DNA from: Patescibacteria group bacterium
GTDB lineage: Bacteria > Patescibacteriota > Minisyncoccia > Phycocordibacterales > UBA918
Assembly (NCBI GenBank): GCA_018608435.1
Contig: JABAZV010000008.1
Span: 1-50,084 of the forward strand
Direction: 5' to 3'
DNA: 50,084 nucleotides
The position numbers and the translations under genes were made by a program. Shown here in pieces: positions 1 to 7,504 of this stretch. The first letter of the stretch is position 1. Each line of letters opens with the position of its first letter. Under the pieces are notes generated by a model, which did not search any database, was not told where the DNA came from, and saw only the letters and a program-made list of their open reading frames with translations.

Positions 1-1
1 C

Positions 2-595
2 GCGGCAACTCCTGTCGCAAGGGAAAAGTCAGAAATCACCATCGTTGCTTTTGGCGATAGTCTTACGGCTGGGTATGGAGTTAATTTAAGCGACTCTTAT
101 CCAGCGCAATTGGAAAATTCTTTGCGTGAACGTGGATATCACGTTTCGGTTATTAATTCTGGTGTAAGTGGCGAAACTACTCGAGGAAACCTCGAGCGAG
201 CGAGCTTTATTCGCTCACAGAATCCAGATATAGTTATTTTGGGAATTGGTGGCAATGACGCCCTTCGTTCCTTACCGCTAGAAAACGTTAAGTCTAATAT
301 GGTGGCGACTATAAACATCCTCAAAGGTGGATCCAATCCGCCTGAGATTATTTTACTAAAAATGCAGGCGCCACTTAATTCTGGCTTTCAGTATAAAAGA
401 GGTTTTGACTCTATATACGAAGAAATACAAGCCGAGGAAAATGTTTTGCTGGTGCCTTTTATCACCGAGGAAATCTTTTTGGATGAAAGCAAAAAACTCT
501 CAGATGGAATTCACTACAACAAAGAAGGCTACAAAGAAGTTTTGGATAAGCATCTTCTGCCAGCGGTGGAGAATGTGTTATTGAATTTATTTTAA
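2..595 (+). CDS. GDSL/SGNH-family esterase, 5' end missing
   Basis: Frame 2 is open from the window edge to a TAA stop, so the N-terminus (possibly a signal peptide) lies outside. The SGNH-hydrolase blocks are all visible. Block I is FGDSLTAGYG with the nucleophile Ser at codon 59-61, block III is GIGGNDALR, and the catalytic Asp-His pair is DGIHYN near 503-517. This arrangement matches TesA/arylesterase-type lysophospholipases, which hydrolyse acyl esters, usually in the envelope. Substrate cannot be told from sequence. An internal TTG at 110 would skip block I and is not the start. Confidence 0.85.
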   Translation, partial: AATPVAREKSEITIVAFGDSLTAGYGVNLSDSYPAQLENSLRERGYHVSVINSGVSGETTRGNLERASFIRSQNPDIVILGIGGNDALRSLPLENVKSNMVATINILKGGSNPPEIILLKMQAPLNSGFQYKRGFDSIYEEIQAEENVLLVPFITEEIFLDESKKLSDGIHYNKEGYKEVLDKHLLPAVENVLLNLF

Positions 596-869
596 AAGAG
601 CTGTGAATTTTGTTCAGCAAATCTTCTTTGGCTAGTTGTATTTAAATTTTAAACACACTATGCAAGACAAGCGCTTGTAGTCGCAAAGAAAATTAGAGAT
701 TAGACCACCAGCAAACCAAAGCATGGCAGACTGAATGTGATGGGTGTGGACCACAGCGACCAAGCCACCAGATCGAGGCAGGTCAACAAAATAAATACGC
801 ACTTTGGCTGAAAGGATTGTTATATTGGTCATGAGGTTGATTGAGTAAAATTGGGGGAGGTGGTAGTCT
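596..869. other. 274-nt gap, no convincing gene
   Basis: This stretch separates the esterase from the MazG-like gene. The minus strand is open for 98 codons (632-928), but that frame overlaps the start of the MazG-like gene, has no recognisable motif and no clear promoter, so I do not call it. The only signal I trust is the purine-rich GGGAGGT at about 855-861, a plausible ribosome-binding site for the next gene. Confidence 0.4.
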
Positions 870-1220
870 GTGTTGATGACTGAAGACAACCTCAATGCCT
901 TACAGGCTCGAATAAATAAGTTTTGCACTGAGCGCGATTGGAGCCAGTTTCATGACCCAAAAAACTTAGCTATATCGCTGCAGCTTGAAGCTGCTGAAGT
1001 GTTGGAGTTGTTTCAGTGGACTAAAGATAATCAGGCTAAAGAGACCAGAGTGGATAAGATGCCAGCCGAGTTAGCTGACGTATTCTACTGGACACTGCTG
1101 ATGGCTAATTACTACGACATAGATTTAGTTTCAGCTCTCAACACCAAAATGGATAAGAACGAAGAAAAATATCCTATAGAAAAAGCAGTAGGCAAGTCAG
1201 ATAAGTATACAGAGCTGTAG
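870..1220 (+). CDS. MazG-like nucleotide pyrophosphohydrolase (RS21-C6/dCTPase type)
   Basis: This 116-aa protein has the all-alpha NTP-PPase signature. LQLEAAEVLELFQW carries the EExxE-like metal site and ELADVFYW the second acidic pair (ExxD). This short single-domain form is typical of the RS21-C6/iMazG group, which hydrolyse non-canonical or excess (d)NTPs to the monophosphate. GTG at 870 is preferred because GGGAGGT lies about 8 nt upstream; ATG at 876 is the alternative. The stop is 1 nt before the next ATG, so it is probably co-transcribed with the GIY-YIG/helicase/S24 gene. In that setting a nucleotide-pool or signal-clearing role in a defence operon is possible (inference). Confidence 0.85.
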   Translation: MLMTEDNLNALQARINKFCTERDWSQFHDPKNLAISLQLEAAEVLELFQWTKDNQAKETRVDKMPAELADVFYWTLLMANYYDIDLVSALNTKMDKNEEKYPIEKAVGKSDKYTEL

Positions 1221-1221
1221 T

Positions 1222-3207
1222 ATGTCTGAAATTGAAACGTTTCCTTTTTCACAAGAAGGTATAGGAAAAATAAAATCATACAAATACGGCAAGAATTGGC
1301 CGGTTGTGTATTTGCTTGAGAATGGAAAAGAAATGTATGTTGGTGAAACAGTTAGGGCACATAGTCGCGCCAAGCAGCATATGGATAACAAAGATCGGCA
1401 ACGCCTGCACACAATTCATCTTATTTCTGATGATGAATTCAATAAGTCCGCTGCACTCGATATTGAATCATCATTGATAGAATTTATGGTTGCCGATCAA
1501 AAGTTTAAAATTCAGAACGGTAATGGAGGTTTACAAAATCACGACTATTACGATCGTGCGCTGTACCAGAGTAAGTTTGAAGTATTGTGGGAGGAACTGC
1601 GTGAAATGGGTCTTGTTAACCGAGAGTGGAGTGATATTAAAAACTCAGACTTATTTAAATATTCTCCATACAAAACGTTGACGGATGACCAGTATTTGAT
1701 AGTGCAAGATTTATTAGAGGAAATAAAAACAAATGGTGACAAGAACTTTGTGGTGTCTGGTGGTCCAGGTACTGGAAAGACTATCGTTGCGACTTTTTTA
1801 CTAAAACAGCTAGTAGATCAGGGCATAAAAAATGTCGCGCTTGTTATAGCAATGACAGCTTTGAGAAATACGCTAAAAAAAGTTTTCCGGAGTATTCCTG
1901 GGTTGTCGGCAAAGATGGTGGTTGGTCCGTCAGAGGCTGCTGTAAATTCATACGAAGTCTTATTGGTAGACGAAGCGCACCGACTACGTCGTCGTAAGAA
2001 TATTCCGAACTATGGTACACACGATACTATAAACAAAAAACTTGGACTAGATAAAGAGGGGGACGAGTTGGACTGGTTGGTTCAATCTACAAAGAAACTA
2101 ATTTTATTTTACGATGCTAAGCAATCCGTCAGACCGTCAGATGTTTTGCCTAAAAAAATACATCTCCTAGATGCAAAAAAGTTTGCCTTGCAGACGCAGA
2201 TGCGAGTTGCCGGAGGTCAGAAATATATAGATCATATTGACAGCCTTTTGGAAGGCGATAATTCTCAAAAATATAAAGCAAAAGAATATGATTTTAAAAT
2301 CTTTGATAATTTCACGAGATTTATTGCTGCAGTAAAACATCAAGAAAAACAACACACGCTTAGCAGGATGGTCGCTGGGTATGCTTGGGAGTGGGCTTCT
2401 AAAAAAGATGTGACTAAGCACGATATCGAGATTGAAGGGCATAAGCTTTTCTGGAACTCACGTCTGACTGATTGGGTGAATTCACCAAATGCTCCCGAAG
2501 AAGTTGGTTGTATTCATACCATTCAAGGATATGACTTAAATTATGCGGGGGTGATAATTGGTCCAGAGCTTTCGTATGATCCAGTCAAGCAAAAGTTAGT
2601 TGTTTATAAAGATAAATACAAAGACACTAATGGTCACAGAGGAGTGAATGATCCAGAAGAATTAAAACGATATGTAATTAATATCTATAAAACACTTTTG
2701 ACCCGAGGTGTTCTTGGAACTTACGTATATATTGTTGATCAAAATCTTAGAGATTATTTTGCTGGTGAGGTTCGTATTGCAGAAAATGATTCAAAAAAAA
2801 TTTTACATTCACCATATCAAGAATATGTTGAAGTACCTTTGTACGATTCTATTGGGTGTGGCGAGGCAATGATGGCTGAAACAATCGCGAACGAAACTGT
2901 TGAAGTGCAAAAAGAATTTATCAAACCAGGAGCAAAATATTTCGCACTTCGTACAAGGGGAGATTCAATGAATAAAATTGGTATCAAGGACGGAGACACT
3001 ATTTTGTGTCAGAAGAACTACCAGGCTTCAGACGGAAGCATTGCTGTTGTGATGATGGGGGATAGTGCCACTTTAAAAAAGATTAAATATCAGAGAGACG
3101 GATTACTTTTAATTCCTCAATCTACAAACCCAGAGCACAAAGAGAGTCTCTTGGGTGAAGACGATGATTTCAAGGTTCTTGGGACTTTTATTAGAGTGGT
3201 GGACTAA
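1222..3207 (+). CDS. GIY-YIG nuclease - DUF2075 helicase - S24 (LexA/UmuD-like) autopeptidase fusion
   Basis: Three modules lie in one 661-aa protein. Residues ~25-110 are a GIY-YIG-type nuclease (VVYLL...MYVGET, distal acidic E82). Residues ~150-510 are a DUF2075/Schlafen-group-3-like SF1 helicase: Walker A GGPGTGKT at 180-187, Walker B VDEAH at 249-253, TIQGYD at 433-438 and LLTRGVLGTYVY with R495. Residues ~533-661 are an S24 peptidase with Ser582 (RGDSM), Lys619 (ATLKKI) and a Cys546-Gly547 candidate cleavage site. Cleavage-to-Ser (36) and Ser-to-Lys (37) spacings equal those of UmuD. GIY-YIG plus DUF2075 occurs in known proteins; the S24 tail suggests RecA-filament-triggered self-cleavage switching the nuclease-helicase on or off (inference). 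Stand-alone transcription factor roles are unlikely because no HTH is visible. Confidence 0.88.
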   Translation: MSEIETFPFSQEGIGKIKSYKYGKNWPVVYLLENGKEMYVGETVRAHSRAKQHMDNKDRQRLHTIHLISDDEFNKSAALDIESSLIEFMVADQKFKIQNGNGGLQNHDYYDRALYQSKFEVLWEELREMGLVNREWSDIKNSDLFKYSPYKTLTDDQYLIVQDLLEEIKTNGDKNFVVSGGPGTGKTIVATFLLKQLVDQGIKNVALVIAMTALRNTLKKVFRSIPGLSAKMVVGPSEAAVNSYEVLLVDEAHRLRRRKNIPNYGTHDTINKKLGLDKEGDELDWLVQSTKKLILFYDAKQSVRPSDVLPKKIHLLDAKKFALQTQMRVAGGQKYIDHIDSLLEGDNSQKYKAKEYDFKIFDNFTRFIAAVKHQEKQHTLSRMVAGYAWEWASKKDVTKHDIEIEGHKLFWNSRLTDWVNSPNAPEEVGCIHTIQGYDLNYAGVIIGPELSYDPVKQKLVVYKDKYKDTNGHRGVNDPEELKRYVINIYKTLLTRGVLGTYVYIVDQNLRDYFAGEVRIAENDSKKILHSPYQEYVEVPLYDSIGCGEAMMAETIANETVEVQKEFIKPGAKYFALRTRGDSMNKIGIKDGDTILCQKNYQASDGSIAVVMMGDSATLKKIKYQRDGLLLIPQSTNPEHKESLLGEDDDFKVLGTFIRVVD

Positions 3208-3224
3208 TTTTTCTAAAACTTAGA

Positions 3225-3269
3225 TGTAATTGTTTACAAAAATACTTGTAATGTTTTACATTGTATTAT
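3225..3269 (+). promoter_or_regulatory. Twin palindromic operators and -10 box of the antitoxin gene
   Basis: Two 14-bp copies of TGTAA-N4-TTACA lie at 3225-3238 and 3247-3260. Their starts are 22 bp apart, about two helical turns, so bound dimers would sit on the same DNA face. A TGTATTAT extended -10 follows (hexamer 3264-3269), and a further TGTAA half-site (3279-3283) touches the start codon. This is the layout expected for an autoregulating Xre-type antitoxin. Confidence 0.75.
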
Positions 3270-3282
3270 ACAGTCAGATGTA

Positions 3283-4008
3283 ATGGATTCGATTATATCT
3301 ATGGCTAAAAAAATAAATACTCGTCGTAAAGATCTTGGTGTATCGCAGGAAGAACTAGCGTCGCGCCTCGGTGTATCGCGCCCAACGCTAGTTAAGATAG
3401 AAAAAGGCGTTCGGTCGCTTACGACGGTTGAGCAAGAAAAACTCGAAGAGATATTCCTTTCACTCGAAGGTCATGTAATATCGTCTGATGTACGCATTGC
3501 AGTGCCACAGCAAAACATCGCTAAGTTTCAAGCGGTCATATTGTATCTGTTGGATAAAGTGGGGGCGAAGCCGAACGTTGGTTTGACGGTGATATACAAA
3601 CTACTTTATTTTATAGATTTTGATTATTACGAAAAATATGAACAACAGTTGATGGGGCTGACGTACATTAAAAATACCCACGGTCCCACACCACGTGAAT
3701 TTACATCAATCATTAGACTGATGGAGAAACAGGGAGATATTGAGCCAATACGTTCAAGTCATTTTAAATATGAGCAAAAGAAGTATTTGCCTCGGCGCTC
3801 ACCAGACCTTTCTCTGCTTTCTGGACAAGAGCTTGAACTAATTGATGATGTCCTCACTCGCTATGCAGATAAGTCTGCTGCCACTTTGTCTGATATGAGT
3901 CATCGCGATACTCCTTGGAAAGCGACTGAAGACGGTAAAGATATAGATTATGAGCTGGCCTTCTATCGACCAGATGAGTTTTCTGTTCGTGACTACGGAG
4001 AGCTTTAG
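3283..4008 (+). CDS. Xre HTH - Panacea (DUF4065/SocA-like) antitoxin
   Basis: Of 241 aa, residues ~7-60 form an Xre/Cro HTH (RRKDLGVSQEELASRLGVSR). Residues ~85-235 match the Panacea domain, with the core IYKLLYFIDFDYY...GLTYIKNTHGPTPREF. Panacea proteins are antitoxins paired with very diverse toxins, the Panacea domain neutralising the toxin and the HTH repressing the operon. The next gene is a RelE-like toxin, 9 nt downstream, supporting the antitoxin role. ATG 3283 is only about 14 nt after the -10 hexamer; ATG 3301 (MAKKINTRR) is an equally reasonable start. Repression through the twin TGTAA-N4-TTACA sites is inferred. Confidence 0.85.
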   Translation: MDSIISMAKKINTRRKDLGVSQEELASRLGVSRPTLVKIEKGVRSLTTVEQEKLEEIFLSLEGHVISSDVRIAVPQQNIAKFQAVILYLLDKVGAKPNVGLTVIYKLLYFIDFDYYEKYEQQLMGLTYIKNTHGPTPREFTSIIRLMEKQGDIEPIRSSHFKYEQKKYLPRRSPDLSLLSGQELELIDDVLTRYADKSAATLSDMSHRDTPWKATEDGKDIDYELAFYRPDEFSVRDYGEL

Positions 4009-4017
4009 TAGGTAACT

Positions 4018-4386
4018 ATGGATTTTTCTGAAACTTATGAGTTCAAGAAAGAATACAAGAAACTGCTAAAGAAGTATCGATCTTTAGCAGAAGACTTGGA
4101 GGTAGTAAAAAAAGCGATCAAGGCTAATCCGGCAGGAAATGAAACAAAGCATTAGGATATTTTAAAAACTGATGGAGCAGGTAGATTTGTGCTGAAAATG
4201 CGAATGATGTGCCGATCAGTAAAAGGTTCGCAATTTAGAATCACATATTTTTACAACGGAAAAAGCATTGAGGTTTTGATGATAGAGATTTATTTTAAAG
4301 GCAATAAGGAGCGGGAAGATAAAAACAGAATTGATTCTTTGATCAAGTCTTTAGTCAAAGAGAATAGGTGGGGTGAAGATAATTAA
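4018..4386 (+). pseudogene. RelE/HigB-type toxin gene interrupted by in-frame TAG
   Basis: One reading frame runs from ATG 4018 to TAA 4384-4386 with a single amber codon at 4153-4155. The first 45 residues have the RelE-like start EFKKEYKKLLKKYRSLAEDL. The part after the stop continues the fold with GRFVLKMRM and then beta strands (FRITYFYNGKSIEVLMIEIY) and a helical tail. Total length is ~122 codons, normal for this ribosome-dependent mRNA interferase superfamily. Since the core beta sheet lies after the stop, the 45-aa product should be inactive unless the amber is read through. It lies directly behind the Panacea antitoxin, so this is the toxin half of a type II pair that seems to have lost its toxin. 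Confidence 0.78.
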
Positions 4387-4416
4387 AATATGTATACTTT
4401 ATAATCAGTAATCTTT

Positions 4417-4683
4417 ATGAAAAAACTCTTCTACATCTTATCTTTCGGTTTCCTTGGATTCATCGTCGCTACACTTATTCACGGGGTGGTTGAAATTGTT
4501 TTGCTTGATTTGGTTTTTGGTGACGCTGGGAATGCATTGTCTTTGTGGTGGAGGGAATGGGAGCTGATCCATGCGGTTGGCGGAGCGGCGCTTTGGACGG
4601 GCGGAATTTTTGCTGGACTTTATGCAGGCAATAAATGGTGGGATGAGTACGGGAACAAACCGAGCGCGTTTGGTTGGAAGTAA
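4417..4683 (+). CDS. Small two-TM membrane protein, unknown function
   Basis: An 88-aa protein with two hydrophobic helices, roughly residues 5-32 and 52-72, a tryptophan-rich loop between them (LWWREWE) and a charged C-terminus. TATAAT at 4400-4405 lies 11 nt before the ATG, giving a leader of only a few bases. I do not recognise a family; such small paired-helix proteins are common in this lineage. It starts a run of three short same-strand genes. Confidence 0.6.
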   Translation: MKKLFYILSFGFLGFIVATLIHGVVEIVLLDLVFGDAGNALSLWWREWELIHAVGGAALWTGGIFAGLYAGNKWWDEYGNKPSAFGWK

Positions 4684-4695
4684 TATTTGCCCGCT

Positions 4696-4881
4696 ATGTC
4701 TAAATCAGTTTCACATCTGGACTTGCGCGACATCGCCAAAAACGGGCGAGTGATAACAACAACGCTTGATAAACTCTTTGTAGAAGAAGAACAAAAGCGC
4801 GTGCATAAAGCAGAAATAATTACCGGTAAAGATGGTGAGCAACTGATGAAAAGAGTGCAGAAATATTTGGATCAAAAATAA
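4696..4881 (+). CDS. Short charged hypothetical protein
   Basis: A 61-aa highly charged, probably alpha-helical protein (MSKSVSHLDLRDIAKNG...). I start it at ATG 4696 instead of the TTG at 4687. It begins 12 nt after the membrane protein stop and ends 13 nt before the next gene, so it probably belongs to the same transcript. No motif is recognised. The strand and spacing support it as real, but this is a weak call. Confidence 0.45.
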   Translation: MSKSVSHLDLRDIAKNGRVITTTLDKLFVEEEQKRVHKAEIITGKDGEQLMKRVQKYLDQK

Positions 4882-4894
4882 ATTAAATACATGT

Positions 4895-5284
4895 ATGCAA
4901 TCCCCGATAAACGAACTCGTAGAAAAACAGGTGGCGTTGCTAAACGAAGGTAAGGTCCTTGAAGCATTTGATGAATTTTATGCAAATGATTGTTTGATGT
5001 ATCACAACGACACGCTGTTTTCTAGTAACAAACAAGAGTCACGAAAAAAACAAGAACCATTTATTTCGCCTTGTACGTCTATACGAGGTAACATTTCAAA
5101 ACATGTTGTAAGGAATAAAAATATTTCTGTCCTGCACAATGAAACGTCTTTTACTCATCCGGAGTATGGTGATAATAAAATTAACGGCGTGAGTGTGCAG
5201 CACTGGGAAGATGGTTTGATCGTGAAAGAATATTATTATCAAGATGAGATGTTGGAAGAAAAATTGACCGAATGGTTTGGTTAG
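4895..5284 (+). CDS. NTF2/SnoaL-like fold protein
   Basis: A 129-aa protein with the layout of SnoaL-like NTF2-fold proteins: an N-terminal helix pair with the phrase LNEGKVLEAFDEFYANDCLMYHN, then curved beta strands ending in VSVQHWEDGLIVKEYYYQ. These cone-shaped proteins bind or isomerise small molecules; no catalytic residue set is evident, so the ligand is unknown. It ends just before a strong bidirectional terminator shared with msrA. Confidence 0.65.
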   Translation: MQSPINELVEKQVALLNEGKVLEAFDEFYANDCLMYHNDTLFSSNKQESRKKQEPFISPCTSIRGNISKHVVRNKNISVLHNETSFTHPEYGDNKINGVSVQHWEDGLIVKEYYYQDEMLEEKLTEWFG

Positions 5285-5316
5285 AGAATAAGGATTGAAT
5301 GATGATTCAGTACAAA

Positions 5317-5351
5317 AAGTACCAACCCAGCCACAGGCTGGGTTGGTACTT
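5317..5351. terminator. Bidirectional hairpin terminator
   Basis: A perfect 16-bp stem (arms 5317-5332 and 5336-5351) with the 3-nt loop ACA lies between the convergent SnoaL-like gene and msrA. The arms begin AAGT and end ACTT, so neither side has a long T-run, but the stem is very stable. Confidence 0.8.
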
Positions 5352-5361
5352 TGCTGGGTAA

Positions 5362-5871
5362 TTAGGTTGTTTCTTCGGGTAAGTAACTGTCAAAGTAAAT
5401 TGCATGACAAGTATATCCGCCGGGGTTCTTTACCAAATAATCTTGGTGATAGTCTTCTGCTGCCCAAAACCGAACCTGCGGTTCAAGGGTTGTGACTACG
5501 GGGTCAGCCCACCGTTCCGACTCATCAACAATATTAATCATCTCCTTTGCCGTTGCTTGTTCTTCATCGTTAGCGTAAAAGATGGTGCTGCGGTATGCGC
5601 TACCTTGGTCATTGCCTTGCTGGTTCAGGGTAGTGGGGTTGTGAATCTGAAAGAAGAAGTCGAGCAATTTCTTGTAAGTGGTTTTCTCGGGATCGTACGT
5701 AATCTCAACTGCTTCAGCATGGCCGGGGTGACTTTGATAGGTTGGATTTTCATTTTCTCCACCAGTGTATCCTGCTTCGGTGGCAATGACACCGGGTTGA
5801 GAACGAATCAAGTCCTCCAAACCCCAGAAACATCCTCCTGCTAAAATAGCCTTTTTAACTTCTTGTTCCAT
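5362..5871 (-). CDS. msrA: Peptide-methionine (S)-S-oxide reductase MsrA
   Basis: A 169-aa protein of normal MsrA length. The catalytic motif GGCFWG is near residue 13, followed by the family blocks [13 protein letters not shown] and [25 protein letters not shown] and a C-terminal [10 protein letters not shown] provide the conserved His/Asp region and a likely resolving cysteine. It reduces the S epimer of methionine sulfoxide in oxidised proteins using thioredoxin. It lies 25 nt downstream of msrB on the same strand, so both epimers are handled by one operon. Confidence 0.97.
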   Translation of the reverse strand: MEQEVKKAILAGGCFWGLEDLIRSQPGVIATEAGYTGGENENPTYQSHPGHAEAVEITYDPEKTTYKKLLDFFFQIHNPTTLNQQGNDQGSAYRSTIFYANDEEQATAKEMINIVDESERWADPVVTTLEPQVRFWAAEDYHQDYLVKNPGGYTCHAIYFDSYLPEETT

Positions 5872-5896
5872 AGTGGTTTAGGTTAATTCCTCGTAA

Positions 5897-6301
5897 TTAA
5901 TTGGCTTGCTGGTCAAGGCAGATACCGTTGATGCAGTAACGATCATGACGACCAAAGTCTTTTTCTCCGCCGCCTGTACGTTCTGGTCCATCAGGAAAAA
6001 CATGACCGAGGTGCGCTTCGCAACTAGCGCATTGCACTTCAGTGCGACGCATGCCGTGACTATCGTCGTTTATTAACTTAACCGCGTCTTTGCTCATAGG
6101 GTCAGTAAATGACGGCCAGCCGGTGCCGGAGTCAAATTTTGCATCGCCACTAAAAAGTGCAGCGTTACAAACCGCGCATCGAAATACACCTTCTTTATCG
6201 GTATGCAATAAGTCACTTGAGCCAGCCACTTCAGTGCCGCCTTCTCGAGCTACTTTGTAGAGTTCGGGATTTTCTTCCCTGAGTTGTTTGTCTGTTTTCA
6301 T
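5897..6301 (-). CDS. msrB: Peptide-methionine (R)-S-oxide reductase MsrB
   Basis: A 134-aa SelR-domain protein. Two CxxC pairs (CAVC, CASC) form the structural zinc site, and GTGWPSF, HLGHVFPDGP and RYCING mark the substrate pocket and the catalytic Cys. It reduces the R epimer of methionine sulfoxide. It is first in the msrB-msrA operon. Upstream on this strand, GATATAATG places a TATAAT -10 about 40 nt before the start, leaving a real 5' leader, unlike many genes here. Confidence 0.97.
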   Translation of the reverse strand: MKTDKQLREENPELYKVAREGGTEVAGSSDLLHTDKEGVFRCAVCNAALFSGDAKFDSGTGWPSFTDPMSKDAVKLINDDSHGMRRTEVQCASCEAHLGHVFPDGPERTGGGEKDFGRHDRYCINGICLDQQAN

Positions 6302-6443
6302 AACTCTGAATTTTTATTTCCTAATACTTACATTATATCAAAGCTGTTAAGTGCAGCGCCGTTTGGCATGCAAGTTCGAGTGCCTCATCAAGGTATCCAG
6401 AAAACTCATATAAAATATTACTAAAAATGCTGGACGTTTAATG

Positions 6444-6509
6444 CCTATGGGGTGAAACCAGTTTGAGGAGAGGGATGATGCGACAATTTGTCTTCCGTCT
6501 TTTGCGTGA
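6444..6509 (+). repeat. C-terminal-tail repeat, copy a (degenerate)
   Basis: The reading frame gives MG-stop-NQFEERDDATICLPSFA-stop. It matches the GWNQFE start of copy j (with the Trp codon TGG changed to TGA) and the FEERNDVTLNIP end of copy i. It is a remnant of the same gene-end family, on the same strand as the others, in the msrB/SPFH intergenic region (6302-6577). Confidence 0.6.
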
Positions 6510-6577
6510 TCCTTGACGTGGATTTTTGCTGATGGTACGTTTCAGTAAATATCAAACTACACATAACCACCAATATC

Positions 6578-7378
6578 ATGTTTAACAACAACAATATTTC
6601 AACATCATTAATTAAAAAAGCTGGACTCACTCTTATCGTTCTGGTCCTCTTAGTATCTTCATTTGTAATAATTGATGCTGGAGAACGAGGAGTTGTATTG
6701 CGTTTAGGAGAAATAAATCGAGTAGTGCAGCCGGGTATCGCGTTTAGGATTCCACTAGTTGATCAGGTGGTAAAGATGGAAGTGCGAACAACCAAAGAAG
6801 AAGTAGAAGCTTCAGCAGCATCGAACGATCTCCAGATTGTAACTTCGAACGTTGCGATTCAGTACAATATAATTCCTGGTGATGTCGGACTCTTATATGA
6901 AGAAGTTGGAACGTCGTTCCGAGAAAGAATCATTAGTCCTGCTATTCAGGATGCAATTAAGGCTACAACAGCAAACTTTAATGCTGAAGAGTTGATTACT
7001 AAACGTAATGAGGTAAGTGAGCAAATGGAAGATGTTCTAAGAGCTCGTTTGCTTGAGGCTCATATTAGTGTCACAAATGTTGATGTAATTGATTTCAACT
7101 TCTCGTCCTCATTTAATGCAGCTATTGAAGCGAAAGTGACGGCTGAACAAGATGCATTGCGTGAAGAGAACCGTCTGCGTCAAATTGAGTTTGAGGCCTT
7201 GCAGATAATTGAAACAGCTACGGCTGAAGCTGAATCCATTCGAATTCAAGCTCAGGCTATCCAGCAGCAGGGAGGTAAGGACTATGTGCAGCTGAAAGCA
7301 GTAGAGAAATGGGACGGGAAATTACCGCAACAGTTTATCCCGGGCAGCACAATTCCATTCTTAAACTTAGTGCAGTAG
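6578..7378 (+). CDS. SPFH/prohibitin-family membrane protein
   Basis: A 266-aa protein with one N-terminal TM helix (residues ~12-30), then an SPFH/band-7 domain (GERGVVLRLGEINRVVQPGIAFRIPLVDQVVKME) and a long C-terminal coiled coil rich in E, A and Q (~175-235). The order matches the prohibitin/HflC group, which forms oligomeric rings at the cytoplasmic membrane and modulates proteases such as FtsH. No partner HflK is adjacent. It is followed by a hairpin terminator. The gene is intact although it lies at the edge of the repeat-rich island. Confidence 0.9.
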   Translation: MFNNNNISTSLIKKAGLTLIVLVLLVSSFVIIDAGERGVVLRLGEINRVVQPGIAFRIPLVDQVVKMEVRTTKEEVEASAASNDLQIVTSNVAIQYNIIPGDVGLLYEEVGTSFRERIISPAIQDAIKATTANFNAEELITKRNEVSEQMEDVLRARLLEAHISVTNVDVIDFNFSSSFNAAIEAKVTAEQDALREENRLRQIEFEALQIIETATAEAESIRIQAQAIQQQGGKDYVQLKAVEKWDGKLPQQFIPGSTIPFLNLVQ

Positions 7379-7420
7379 CATCAAAGTATTTAGGTCTCTG
7401 GAAAATGGTTTCGTGTATAC

Positions 7421-7448
7421 AAAAAATCCCCAAGAAAGGGATTTTTTT
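7421..7448. terminator. Hairpin terminator after the SPFH gene
   Basis: The 10-bp stem AAAAAATCCC / GGGATTTTTT with a 7-nt loop is followed by a T-run (to 7448). It serves the SPFH gene, 42 nt after its stop. Confidence 0.8.
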
Positions 7449-7449
7449 G

Positions 7450-7479
7450 CGCCTACTGTTCCTTGAGTGGAATGATTAG
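7450..7479 (+). repeat. C-terminal-tail repeat, copy b (short)
   Basis: The frame reads LLFLEWND-stop from 7453. It aligns with LLSLGWN in copies g and j, both as DNA (CCTACTGT-CC) and as peptide. It is a short decayed remnant directly after the SPFH terminator. Confidence 0.45.
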
Positions 7480-7504
7480 AAGAGATTTGCGTAGATTGAC
7501 CGTA

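Noticed and set aside
632-928. 98-codon minus-strand frame before the MazG-like gene
   Set aside because: It overlaps the start of a well-supported gene, and has no motif and no promoter.
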